Shown here: piece after piece, positions 16,511-25,700 of the stretch
Numbering within the stretch: position 1 is the stretch's first letter
Layout: every line of letters begins with the position of its first letter
Assembly: GCA_038237645.1 (NCBI GenBank)
Contig: JBBRYN010000006.1
Coordinates: forward strand, 1-64,000
Source: QHCA01 sp038237645
GTDB taxonomy: Bacteria; Actinomycetota; Actinomycetes; Mycobacteriales; QHCA01
Length of the DNA: 64,000 nucleotides
Direction: 5' to 3'
The notes under the pieces: model-generated
Databases searched by the model: none
Told to the model about the DNA's origin: nothing
What the model saw: only the letters and a program-made list of their open reading frames with translations
Position numbers and translations under genes: made by a program

Positions 16511-18187
16511 GTGGCGTCACCGGACGGCACCGCGACGGGCCGCGAGCGCTGGCAGGCCCGGTTCGACGCTGCGGCCAAGCGGGACGCCGACTTCACCACG
16601 CTGTCCGCTGTCGAGCTCGAGCCCGTCTACGGGCCGCCAAGTGGGGAGGGCTATCCCGGCTTTGACCGGATCGGCTGGCCGGGGGAGTTTCCCTTCACCC
16701 GGGGGCTCTACGCCACCGGCTATCGCGGCCGCACCTGGACGATTCGGCAGTTTGCCGGTTTCGGCAACGCCCAGCAGACCAACGAGCGCTACAAGATGAT
16801 CCTGCGCTCCGGCGGGGGCGGGCTGTCGGTCGCCTTCGACATGCCGACCCTGATGGGCCGTGACAGCGACGACCCCCGCGCCCTCGGTGAGGTGGGACAT
16901 TGCGGGGTCGCGATCGACAGCGCCGTCGACATGGAGCAGCTGTTCTCCGACATCGACCTCGGCGACGTGACCACCTCGATGACGATCAGCGGGCCGGCAG
17001 TGCCCGTGTTCTGCATGTACCTCGTCGCTGCCGAGCGGCAGGGGGTCGACCCCGCCACGCTCAACGGCACGCTGCAGACCGACATCTTCAAGGAATACAT
17101 CGCCCAGAAGGAGTGGTTGTTCCGCCCTGAGCCGCACCTGCGGCTGATCGGCGACCTGATGGAATACTGCGCCGCCAAGATCCCCGACTACAAGCCGCTG
17201 TCGGTGTCGGGCTACCACATCCGGGAGGCCGGCTCGACCGCCGCCCAGGAGTTGGCCTTCACCCTCGCCGACGGTTTCGGCTACGTCGAGCTGGGCCTGT
17301 CCCGGGGCCTCGACATCGAGCAGTTCGCCCCCGGCCTGTCCTTCTTCTTCGACGCGCACATCGACTTCTTCGAGGAGATCGCCAAGTTTCGGGCCGCCCG
17401 CCGCATCTGGGCCCGCTGGATGCGCGACGTCTACGGGGCCAAGACCGAACGCGCGCAGTGGCTGCGGTTTCACACCCAGACGGCCGGGGTGTCGCTGACC
17501 GCGCAACAGCCGGACAACAACATCGTCCGGACCGCCGTGGAGGCGCTCGCCGCCGTGCTCGGCGGCACCAACTCGCTGCACACCAACGCACTCGACGAGG
17601 TGCTGGCACTGCCGTCCGAGAAGGCCGCCGAGATCGCGCTGCGGACCCAGCAGGTGATCATGGAGGAGACCGGGGTCGTCAACGTCGCCGACCCACTCGG
17701 TGGGTCTTGGTACGTCGAACGGCTCACCGACACCCTCGAGCAGGAGGCCGAGCGGACCTTCGCCAAGATCCGCGACATGGGCAGCGACGGCACCATCACC
17801 TCCGGACTGCTCCGCGGCATCGACGACGGCTGGTTCATGGCCGAGATCGCCGAATCCGCCTTCGCCTACCAACTCGCGGTCGAGAAGGGCGACAAGAAGG
17901 TGGTGGGCGTCAACTGCCACACCAAGACCGTCGAGGAGCCGCTGGAGATCCTCCGGGTGAGTCACGAGGTGGAGCACGAGCAAAACCGGGTGCTGGCCAG
18001 TCGCCGGCTCGGTCGCGACGGGCCGGCGGTGCAGGCCGCTCTCGATGCCATGGTGGCTGCCGCCCGCAGTGCCGACAACATGATCCCGGCGATGCTCGCG
18101 GCGGTCCGGGCCGAGGCGACCCTCGGCGAGGTATGCGACGCCCTGCGTGCCGAGTGGGGCGTCTACACGGAGCGGGCGAGGTTCTGA
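16511..18187 (+). CDS. icmA: isobutyryl-CoA mutase large subunit (IcmA-type acyl-CoA mutase)
   Basis: The 558-residue TIM-barrel mutase lacks the C-terminal B12-binding domain, so it must pair with a separate small subunit not seen in this window. Two residues that set substrate choice are of isobutyryl-CoA mutase type: Phe81 in TIRQFAGF (Tyr in methylmalonyl-CoA mutase) and Gln199 in KEYIAQKEW (Arg in methylmalonyl-CoA mutase). They match Phe80/Gln198 of the Streptomyces IcmA as I remember it, and the sequence is close to that protein over its whole length. It interconverts isobutyryl- and n-butyryl-CoA. GTG 16511 has GGGAGG 4 nt upstream and is preferred to ATG 16475. Standard pipelines would label it methylmalonyl-CoA mutase. 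Confidence 0.88.
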   Translation: MASPDGTATGRERWQARFDAAAKRDADFTTLSAVELEPVYGPPSGEGYPGFDRIGWPGEFPFTRGLYATGYRGRTWTIRQFAGFGNAQQTNERYKMILRSGGGGLSVAFDMPTLMGRDSDDPRALGEVGHCGVAIDSAVDMEQLFSDIDLGDVTTSMTISGPAVPVFCMYLVAAERQGVDPATLNGTLQTDIFKEYIAQKEWLFRPEPHLRLIGDLMEYCAAKIPDYKPLSVSGYHIREAGSTAAQELAFTLADGFGYVELGLSRGLDIEQFAPGLSFFFDAHIDFFEEIAKFRAARRIWARWMRDVYGAKTERAQWLRFHTQTAGVSLTAQQPDNNIVRTAVEALAAVLGGTNSLHTNALDEVLALPSEKAAEIALRTQQVIMEETGVVNVADPLGGSWYVERLTDTLEQEAERTFAKIRDMGSDGTITSGLLRGIDDGWFMAEIAESAFAYQLAVEKGDKKVVGVNCHTKTVEEPLEILRVSHEVEHEQNRVLASRRLGRDGPAVQAALDAMVAAARSADNMIPAMLAAVRAEATLGEVCDALRAEWGVYTERARF

Positions 18188-18267
18188 GCACCGGCCTTGG
18201 GGGCGGTCCCGCACCGATTGGAGTCCAATGAGACAGCGCCGCAGGCGTTCCCGAAAGGTGACCTCCA

Positions 18268-19305
18268 ATGAACGACGGTAGAGCCAACAGCGTCACGGTC
18301 CCCGAAGGCGGCTTCTGGCCGGCACCGGAGGTGCCTCAGCCGAACATCTATCCGATGGAATGGCGGGTAGAGACCCAGGCTCTCGCGGACATCTACGAGA
18401 AGTCGAAGCGGATGCTGTGGAACCCCGCTGACCTGCCGTGGGACGAGTTGCGGGCCGACGACTTCACCCGCGAGCAGCGCCTCGGGATGATGTATTGGTG
18501 GGCGTTGCTGGCCAACTTCGACGCCAGCGGCCCGGCGGTGTTCGCCAGGGCGACGATCCATTCCTTCGAGGTGCACGAGGAGGATCCGGTCCGCAAGTGC
18601 TTCTTCTCCATCACCCGTGACGAGATGAACCATGAGGAGTGCTGCCAGCGGGCGATCGAGAAGCTGTGGCCGGGCGGCCCGCTGAGCTGGGAGCCACGCG
18701 ACGACCTTGAGCAGGCCGCTCACAACAACATCGGATGGCTCTACCACAACGGGGGCCGCTACTGGCAGGGCTACAACAACTCCCTCGGCAAGTATCCGAT
18801 GGCGGTCCTCTTCACGTCGTTCATGATGGGTGAGGTCGCCTCCTCCACGCTGTTCCGGATGATGGCGACCGGCACCAGGCATCCGGTGTTCGAGGAGGTC
18901 TTCAAGCGGATCGGCCGTGACGAGAGCCGGCATCTCAAGATCTGCATGACGATCCTCGAAAAGGATTGGCCGGGTCTCTCCGAGGATCACAAGGTGCTCA
19001 TCACCCGCCAGCTGCGGGCCGGTTTCGTGTTCCTGTCGATGATCCTGTGGGAGCCACCGGGTCAGTTCTGGGACCTGCCGCCGTACTTCCTGGCCAACCA
19101 CCGCGTGCTGATCGATCATGCCCGCGATGCCGGCCTCGGGGTGCTGTCCTACGCCGAGCAGGCCGACAACTGGCGCGTCGCCATGGCAAAGGTGCGAGCG
19201 ATCGTGGAGCGCTGGGGGATCGAGTTCCCGGCCATCCCGGAGCTGGACATCTCCGGAGTCGACGTCACCGACATCACTCCCGACGACATAATTCCGGTCT
19301 TCTGA
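18268..19305 (+). CDS. ferritin-like diiron protein, likely oxygenase or oxidase
   Basis: This 345-residue cytoplasmic protein has ligands of the ribonucleotide-reductase/monooxygenase-type diiron centre in order: a Glu at 101, 104 or 105, Glu119-x2-His122 (DEMNHE), Glu189 (MGEVASS) and Glu219-x2-His222 (DESRHL). No longer known oxygenase is recognised. The sequence is rich in Trp and Tyr around the helices. The start at 18268 has GAAAGGTGA 6 nt upstream. It lies 80 bp after icmA on the same strand. The role is unknown; the setting suggests work on an acyl or branched-chain-derived substrate, but that is only inference. Confidence 0.7.
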   Translation: MNDGRANSVTVPEGGFWPAPEVPQPNIYPMEWRVETQALADIYEKSKRMLWNPADLPWDELRADDFTREQRLGMMYWWALLANFDASGPAVFARATIHSFEVHEEDPVRKCFFSITRDEMNHEECCQRAIEKLWPGGPLSWEPRDDLEQAAHNNIGWLYHNGGRYWQGYNNSLGKYPMAVLFTSFMMGEVASSTLFRMMATGTRHPVFEEVFKRIGRDESRHLKICMTILEKDWPGLSEDHKVLITRQLRAGFVFLSMILWEPPGQFWDLPPYFLANHRVLIDHARDAGLGVLSYAEQADNWRVAMAKVRAIVERWGIEFPAIPELDISGVDVTDITPDDIIPVF

Positions 19306-19709
19306 CGGTCGTTGCCGGCTCGATCCGGAGCCCCACGAGCATCACGGCGTCCGGCGGTCCCCGGTGGGACGCCGCGAGCACGGTTTGCTCGACAAGGTCG
19401 AAGGCCGGATGGCCCGGCAGATCAGCCACGATGCCGATGGGTGCAGCACGCCAGGTCGACGGCTCGGCAGCGCTTCGCCGAACGGTGGCGCGTCCGGCCC
19501 TAGGCTGATGTCCGTGAAATGGCTATTGGCCGTATTCGCCCCTGTTCGTCCTCGCTGTTGCTCGACTCACCCCACCGCACTCCGCTCGACCGGCGCCCTC
19601 CCCCACCCGGTCGCCGTCAGCGTCACCGGTCGCCTGTGGTGCAGCACTCCGGACGTCCTGACCCGGCGTCGCTGGCCGGTTTCGCCGAGGCGATGAGAGA
19701 CTGGACGGC
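19306..19709. other. 404-bp intergenic region without a supported gene
   Basis: Several short open frames cross this stretch, but none shows a recognisable motif, ribosome binding site or believable composition. A TAGGCT-like hexamer at about 19502 precedes GTG/ATG codons opening a 60-residue basic frame ending at 19696; I do not accept it as a gene. The promoter of the following thioredoxin gene should lie at the right end. Confidence 0.5.
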
Positions 19710-20726
19710 ATGCAACCGCCCCGCGCGCCGATGTCACCGCACAGCGCACCCACGTCGCCGCGCGGTGCGCCGGTGCCGCCGCGTCGCGGCGCCGTTCCGC
19801 CGCGCAGCACGGCCGTTCCACCGATGCCACCGGGTGCCCTGGCCGGTGCCGTGGACCTGTCCAGCCTGAAGAGCCGCCCCGCCACTCCGGCGCCGGCCCA
19901 GCCGCCCGGGGCCAACGGCACCGTCGTCGATGTCACGGAGGCCACCTTCGCTACCGACGTGATCGAGCGCTCGCGCCAGGTGCCGGTGGTGCTCGACTTC
20001 TGGGCCGAGTGGTGCGCGCCGTGCAAGCAGTTTTCCCCGATGATCGAGAAGCTGGCCGCCGAGGGCGGGGGGTCGTGGGTGCTGGCCAGGGTCGACGTCG
20101 ACGCCAATCAGGGGCTGGCGTCCGCGGTCGGTGTGCAGAGCATCCCCGCCGTCAAGGCGATCATCGACGGGCAGATCGTCGGTGAATTCACTGGGGTGAT
20201 GCCTGAGGCTCAGCTGCGGCAGTGGATCACCGCCCTGCTCGATGCGGTCGCTTCGGTGCGCTCGGGCGAGGGTGGCGAACCGCCGGCCGGCGAGCCCGGT
20301 GGCCCGCAACTCGACGAGCGGATCCTGCAGGCCGAGGAGGCGCTGCGGCAAGGCGATTCCGACGCCGCCGAGGCCGGCTATCGCGCCGTCCTTGCCGACC
20401 GCCCAGGTGATCGGCTGGCCGGCGCCGGCGTGGCGCAGGTGGCACTGTTCCGCCGCGTCGCCGGGGTAGCCCACCCGGCCGTTGTGCTCGCGGCAGCCGC
20501 GGCCAAGCCTGATGACATCGAGGCGCAGTTGCTCGCCGCGGACGTGGAACTGCTCTCGGGCGAGGTGGAGCAGGCGTTCGCCCGGCTCGTCGCGTGCGTG
20601 CGCAGCTCAGGGGGTGACGATCGCGACGCCGCCCGTACCCGACTGTTGTCGCTGTTCGACGTGTTGCCGCCTGACGATCCTCGGGTGGCCAGGGCCCGCC
20701 GGGACCTCTCCGCCGCCCTGTTCTGA
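19710..20726 (+). CDS. thioredoxin-domain protein with TPR-like C-terminal half (CnoX/YbbN-like)
   Basis: The 338-residue protein has three parts. Residues 1-70 are Pro/Ala/Arg-rich and disordered. Residues 71-180 are a thioredoxin domain with active site WCAPC (Cys102, Cys105) and cis-Pro in QSIPAVKAI. Residues 200-338 are an Ala-rich helical repeat region with an EEALRQGDSDAAEAGYRAVL unit like a TPR. This build is that of YbbN/CnoX co-chaperones, which protect clients from oxidation and aggregation. The start at ATG 19710 has GAGACT 7 nt upstream and no Shine-Dalgarno site. The disordered N-terminal part is unusually long, so an internal start is possible. Confidence 0.88.
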   Translation: MQPPRAPMSPHSAPTSPRGAPVPPRRGAVPPRSTAVPPMPPGALAGAVDLSSLKSRPATPAPAQPPGANGTVVDVTEATFATDVIERSRQVPVVLDFWAEWCAPCKQFSPMIEKLAAEGGGSWVLARVDVDANQGLASAVGVQSIPAVKAIIDGQIVGEFTGVMPEAQLRQWITALLDAVASVRSGEGGEPPAGEPGGPQLDERILQAEEALRQGDSDAAEAGYRAVLADRPGDRLAGAGVAQVALFRRVAGVAHPAVVLAAAAAKPDDIEAQLLAADVELLSGEVEQAFARLVACVRSSGGDDRDAARTRLLSLFDVLPPDDPRVARARRDLSAALF

Positions 20727-20735
20727 GCTGCAGCG

Positions 20736-20750
20736 GCCCGTTCTTCGGGC
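20736..20750 (+). terminator. weak terminator-like hairpin after the thioredoxin gene
   Basis: GCCCG and CGGGC form a 5-bp stem with loop TTCTT, 10 nt after the stop codon and in the space between convergent genes. No T-run follows. Confidence 0.25.
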
Positions 20751-20936
20751 ATCGACCGCGCTGTCGCACGACGCCTACGACGGTGCGCGCGGTCTATAGC
20801 GCGTGCCTGAGCCGCGTCTCCCAGCTGGCAATGCCCGGTTGTGAGATCCCGGTCAGCTCTGCCCTGCCTGCGGCACGAGTGCCCCATTTCATGTCAGGAT
20901 GCACCGCGCGTGCCATCCAGCCTCACGCCCCGACAG

Positions 20937-21308
20937 TTACACCGGTCCGTGGCTGACCGCTTCCACGTTGTTGCCGTCCGGGTCGCGGACGAAGGCGCCG
21001 AAATAGCCAGGGTGATATTCCGGCCGGACCCGCGGCCCGTGTAGCACCTCGGCACCGGCAAGGACCGCGGCGTCGAAGAATGCCTCGACTGCTGCCCGGT
21101 CGTCGGCGGCGAAGGCGACGTGCACCTCCCGGGCGGCCTCGCCGGTGGTCACCGGGCCGATCCAGAACGTCGGCCGGTCGGGCCGGCCGTAGCCGATCAC
21201 CTCGCCGAAGTCCATCACCCGGCCCCCGCCCAGCGGCGCGAGCACCGTGTCGTAGAAGGCCGCACTCGCGGCCAGGTCCTGGCATTGGATCGACAGATGG
21301 TCCAGCAC
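20937..21308 (-). CDS. VOC family (glyoxalase/dioxygenase fold) protein
   Basis: The 123-residue VOC protein has the typical beginning LDHLSIQCQDLAASAAFYD and the end FVRDPDGNNVEAV, with His near residue 3 and Glu near the C terminus as possible metal ligands. The GTG at 21308 is preferred over the ATG at 21344. TAACCT ends 7 nt before the GTG, matching the leaderless pattern, and the family normally begins with this strand. The reaction is unknown; members include lyases, isomerases and resistance proteins. Confidence 0.83.
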   Translation of the reverse strand: MLDHLSIQCQDLAASAAFYDTVLAPLGGGRVMDFGEVIGYGRPDRPTFWIGPVTTGEAAREVHVAFAADDRAAVEAFFDAAVLAGAEVLHGPRVRPEYHPGYFGAFVRDPDGNNVEAVSHGPV

Positions 21309-21457
21309 GACGGCCAGGTTACCCGCGCGGTCGGGCGGCGACATGCCCCACGCGGCGGCAGGCCCCGGGAGGCGTCGTATCCGCCCGGGAGACGACGGTT
21401 CCCGGAACTTGCCGCGGGAGGGCCGCAGGACAGCGGTGGCGTGCTTGGATGCCTGAC

Positions 21458-22729
21458 ATGACAGACGCCAGGCACCTGATCGGGCTCTTGCTCGGCACGG
21501 AGGACGACTGGCCGACCGCCTTCGAGGCGCTGGTCCGCCGGCTCGGTCCGGTCGCCGGCCCGGCGGGCACCACCCACACCTTCGGCATCGAGCGGATCAC
21601 CATCGAGCCCTTCGATCTGCGGTCCAAGCCGCGCTACGACCTGGTCATCGACCGGCTGGCGTATTGGTACTACGTGCCTCGTGAGTGGCTGAAGAAGGTC
21701 GCGCTGATGGACGGCGTCTACCTGCTGAACAGTCCCTTCACGTTCCAGTCGATGGAGAAGCACGCGGCCTACTGCGCCATGATGCGGCTGGGGCTCAAGG
21801 TGCCTGCGACGTCGCTCGTGCCGTACAAGAACCCCATAGAGAACGATAAGTACACCTATACCGCGGCGCGTTACAACAAGTCCTTCGACCTCGACGAGGT
21901 CGCCGACCGGATCGGTTACCCGCTGTTCATGAAGCCCTACGACGGCGGTGCCTGGCGCGGTGTGTCGCGCATCGTCGACCGGGCGGCACTCCACCGGGCC
22001 TACGACGAGTCCGGTGAGATGCTGATGCACCTGCAGGCTTCGGTCGAGGGTTACGACGTGTTCGCCCGGTCGCTGTCCATCGGCGCGGAGACGATGGTGA
22101 TGAAGTTCCGACCCGAGCTACCCATGCATGACCGGTACGCCGTCGATCACTCCTTCCTCTCTTCCGACCTCGGTGACGAGGTGGTGACCATCGGCCGGCT
22201 GGTCAACGCCTTCTTCCGGTGGGAGTTCAACTCCTGCGAAACGTTGATCCACGGCTCCGACGTCCATCCGATCGACTACGCCAACGCCTGCCCCGATGTC
22301 GCGGTCACCAGCCTGCACTACTACTTCCCGTGGGCGATGAAGGCGCTGATCAGGTGGTCGGTCTTCTGCCTGGCGACCGGCCGCGAGCCGCGGATCGACC
22401 TGGACACGCGACGCTACTTCGAGGTGGCGGACCGCCGGGACCTGTCTTATCAGGAGAAGCTGCAGGCCTACCGGGCCATTGCCGACGAATACTTCGAGAC
22501 CGAGCGCTACTCCGAGTTCTGTGCGACCCGGCTGCCACACCTCGACGTGATGGTTCTCGAATGGGTGGCGGGGCCGGACTTCGCCCGGTTGCTGGCCGAC
22601 ACCGTGCGGGCGACCTATCCGGCCGCCGAGCAGGACCGTTTCCTGGCCCACTTCAGCGGCCTGATCGGCGCCTGGATTGCCGACGAGCAGCGAGGCGTTC
22701 AACCGGCGCCGCCGACGGCGCAGCGGTAG
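21458..22729 (+). CDS. ATP-grasp domain protein of unknown substrate
   Basis: The 423-residue protein has an ATP-grasp-like core. YPLFMKPYDGGAWRGVSRI supplies the Lys and glycine-rich loop that cover ATP, SVEGYDVFARSLSIG is the following strand pair, and ETLIHGSDVHPIDYANACPD has the acidic and Asn residues for Mg binding. Such enzymes ligate a carboxylate to an amine or thiol. No known ligase was recognised. ATG 21458 is chosen because TTGGAT ends 7 nt upstream; ATG 21449 is the alternative. It is transcribed toward the glutamate dehydrogenase gene that follows, and a TAGTCT hexamer (22727-22732) overlapping its stop could start that transcript separately. Confidence 0.78.
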   Translation: MTDARHLIGLLLGTEDDWPTAFEALVRRLGPVAGPAGTTHTFGIERITIEPFDLRSKPRYDLVIDRLAYWYYVPREWLKKVALMDGVYLLNSPFTFQSMEKHAAYCAMMRLGLKVPATSLVPYKNPIENDKYTYTAARYNKSFDLDEVADRIGYPLFMKPYDGGAWRGVSRIVDRAALHRAYDESGEMLMHLQASVEGYDVFARSLSIGAETMVMKFRPELPMHDRYAVDHSFLSSDLGDEVVTIGRLVNAFFRWEFNSCETLIHGSDVHPIDYANACPDVAVTSLHYYFPWAMKALIRWSVFCLATGREPRIDLDTRRYFEVADRRDLSYQEKLQAYRAIADEYFETERYSEFCATRLPHLDVMVLEWVAGPDFARLLADTVRATYPAAEQDRFLAHFSGLIGAWIADEQRGVQPAPPTAQR

Positions 22730-22795
22730 TCTGGACAGCGCGGAGCCCCGTCGGTGGGTGCATGTCAGGGCTCGGCAGACTGTGAGGTGTGCGCT

Positions 22796-25700
22796 GTGGG
22801 TGACTCCGCAGGTGCCGACCACCTCGCTAGGGAGCGGCTGCTCGCCCGGGCCCTCACCGCCGGCGCGCCTTCAACCGCGGTGGCGACGACCGCTCCGCCG
22901 GGCGGCGATAAGCAGCGGGCCGACTACCTGGCCGCCTACCACCGTCATGTGGCGGCGGAGGATCTGCTCCAGCGCCTGCCCGAGGAGATTTCCGGCGCAG
23001 CCTGGTCACAGCGCGAGTTGGCTCAGCAGCGCCTCGTGGGCGAAGTGCGGATCCGCATCTACAACCCGACGGTGCAAACGCACGGCTGGGACTCGCCGCA
23101 TACCATCGTGGAGATCATCACCGACGACATGCCGTTCCTGGTCGACTCGGTTGTCGCCGAACTCAGCCGCCAGGAGATCGGCGTCGACCTGGTGGTGCAC
23201 CCCCAGTTCGTCCTGCGGCGTGAGGTGCTCGGCCGGTTGACCGAGGTGCTCTGCGGCGTCGACCCGGAGCATGCGCCCCCGGGGACCCTGGTCGAATCCT
23301 GGATGCACCTGGAGATCGACCGGCAGGCCGACGGCAGCCTCGTCCCGATCGTCAACGACCTGCGCCGGGTGCTGACCGACGTGCGTGAGGCGGTGCACGA
23401 CTGGCCCCGGATGCGCGAAACCGCGCTGCGGCTCGCCGAGGAGCTGGAATCCGCCTCGGCCCCTGACCCGGCGGAGGAGGTAGCCGAGGCTGCTGACCTG
23501 CTGCGCTGGCTGGCCGACCACCACTTCACCTTCCTCGGCTACCGGGAATACGCGCGGGTCGACGAGGACGGCAAGGATGTGATCAAGGCGGTCCCGGACA
23601 CCGGCCTCGGCATCCTGCGCAGCGACTCGACCAAGCGGCACGACCTCAACGAGATGCCGGCGCAGAACCGCGACAAGGCCCTCGAGCCGAGCCTGCTCAT
23701 CCTCACCAAGGCCAATTCCCGGTCGACCGTGCACCGGCCGGTCTACCTCGACTACATCGGAGTCAAGCGCTTCGACGGAGCCGGCCAGGTGGTCGGCGAG
23801 CGGCGGTTCCTCGGGCTGTTCGCCTCGGCGGCCTATCTCGACAGCGTCGGCAATCTGCCCGTCGTGCGCCGCAAGGTCGCCGAGGTCGAGCGCCGCTCCG
23901 GCTTTTCGCCGCACAGCCACAGCGGCAAGGACCTGCGGTCCATCCTCGAAACCTATCCCCGGGACGAGCTGTTCCAGACCTCGATCGATGAGCTGTACGA
24001 CATCGCGATGGGCGTGCTGGCGTTGCAGCAGCGACGCGAGCTGCGGATGTTCGTGCGCCGGGACGACTACGGCCGCTTCTGGTCCTGCCTGGTCTACCTG
24101 CCGCGGGACCGGTGGAACACCAAGGTGCGCTTGCGCATGGAGGAGATCCTGCTCGAAGAACTCCACGGCACGTCGGTCGACTACAGCACGCGGGTGAGCG
24201 AGTCGGTGCTGGCCCGGCTGCACTTCGTCGTACGTACGGCTCCCGGCGAGCCGCCGGTCATCGACGTCGAAGCGATCCAGCGGCGGCTCGCCGTGGCGAC
24301 CCGCACCTGGGACGAGGACCTGCGGGACGCGCTGGTCGACCGGGTCGGCGAGGAGCACACCCCACCGCTGATGAAGCGTTATGCCGAGGCATTCCCGGAG
24401 GCATACAAGGAGGACTTCCCGGCCACCACCGCGGTGGCCGACCTCCGGCGGTTGGAGATGCTCGAGGACCCCGACGACCTCGGCATGAGTCTTTACTCCC
24501 CGGCGGGCGCCACGGCCGGCGAGCGGCGATTCAAGATCTATCGGGTCGGTGCCCCGCTGTCGCTGTCCGATGTCCTCCCGTTGTTCCAGGCACACGGCCT
24601 GCGGGTGATCGACGAGCGGCCGTACGCGCTGGTTCGCGACGACGGCAGCCAGGGGTGGATCTACGACTTCGGGTTGGAGCAGATCGCTCCCGTGGCGGTC
24701 GACCCGGTCAGCGAAAACTTCCACAACGCCTTCGCCGCCGCCTGGCGGGGCGAGTCCGAGGTCGACGGCTTCAACGCCCTCGTCCTCTCGGCCGGCCTCA
24801 CCTGGCAGCAGACCGTGGTCCTGCGTGCCTACGCGAAGTACCTCCGGCAGGTCGGCACGCTGTACAGCCAGGACTACATCCAGCAGGCCGTGCGGTCGAA
24901 CGTCGAGATCGCCCGGGGGCTGGTCGACCTGTTCCAGACGCGCTTCGACCCGGCCTTCCCGGCAGCCGACCGGGCCCGTCGGCAGGAAGAGATCACCGCC
25001 GAGATCGAGCACGCGCTCGACCAGGTGGTCAGCCTCGACCAGGACCGGATCCTGCGCAGTCTGCTGGGATTAATCTGCGCGACGACCCGGACCAGCTTCT
25101 ACCAGCGCGGATCGGAAGGGCGGCCCAAGCCTTACCTGGCACTGAAACTCGACCCGCAGGCAATCGTCGATCTGCCCCGGCCCAGGCCGAAGTACGAGAT
25201 CTTCGTGTACGGGCCGCGTGTCGAGGGCGTCCATCTGCGATTCGGCCCGGTCGCCCGCGGCGGATTGCGCTGGTCGGACCGGCCGGAGGACTTCCGGACC
25301 GAGGTGCTCGGGCTGGTCAAGGCGCAGATGGTCAAGAACACCGTCATCGTCCCGGTCGGTGCCAAGGGCGGCTTCGTGGTCAAGCGCCCACCGGCCGCCG
25401 GCGACCGGGAGAGATTGCAGGCCGAGGGGATCGCCTGCTACCGGATGTTCGTCTCGGCGCTGCTCGACGTGACCGACAACCGGGCCGGCGGCCGGGTCGT
25501 CCCGCCGCCCAACATCGTGCGCCATGACGCCGACGACAGCTACCTCGTCGTCGCGGCCGACAAGGGGACGGCCACATTTTCCGACATCGCCAACTCGATC
25601 GCCATCACCGCCGGCTTCTGGCTAGGCGACGCCTTCGCCTCCGGCGGCTCCGTCGGCTACGACCACAAGGCTATGGGGATCACCGCCCGGGGAGCCTGGG

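Noticed and set aside
16475..18187. Calling the mutase methylmalonyl-CoA mutase
   Set aside because: Phe81 and Gln199 are isobutyryl-CoA mutase residues, and the C-terminal B12 domain is missing.
19364..19696. 110-codon frame in the space before the thioredoxin gene
   Set aside because: Basic, low-complexity translation with no motif or ribosome binding site.
23006..25012. 668-codon frame on the minus strand inside gdh
   Set aside because: It is the antisense of a well-conserved enzyme; high GC leaves stops rare in this phase.
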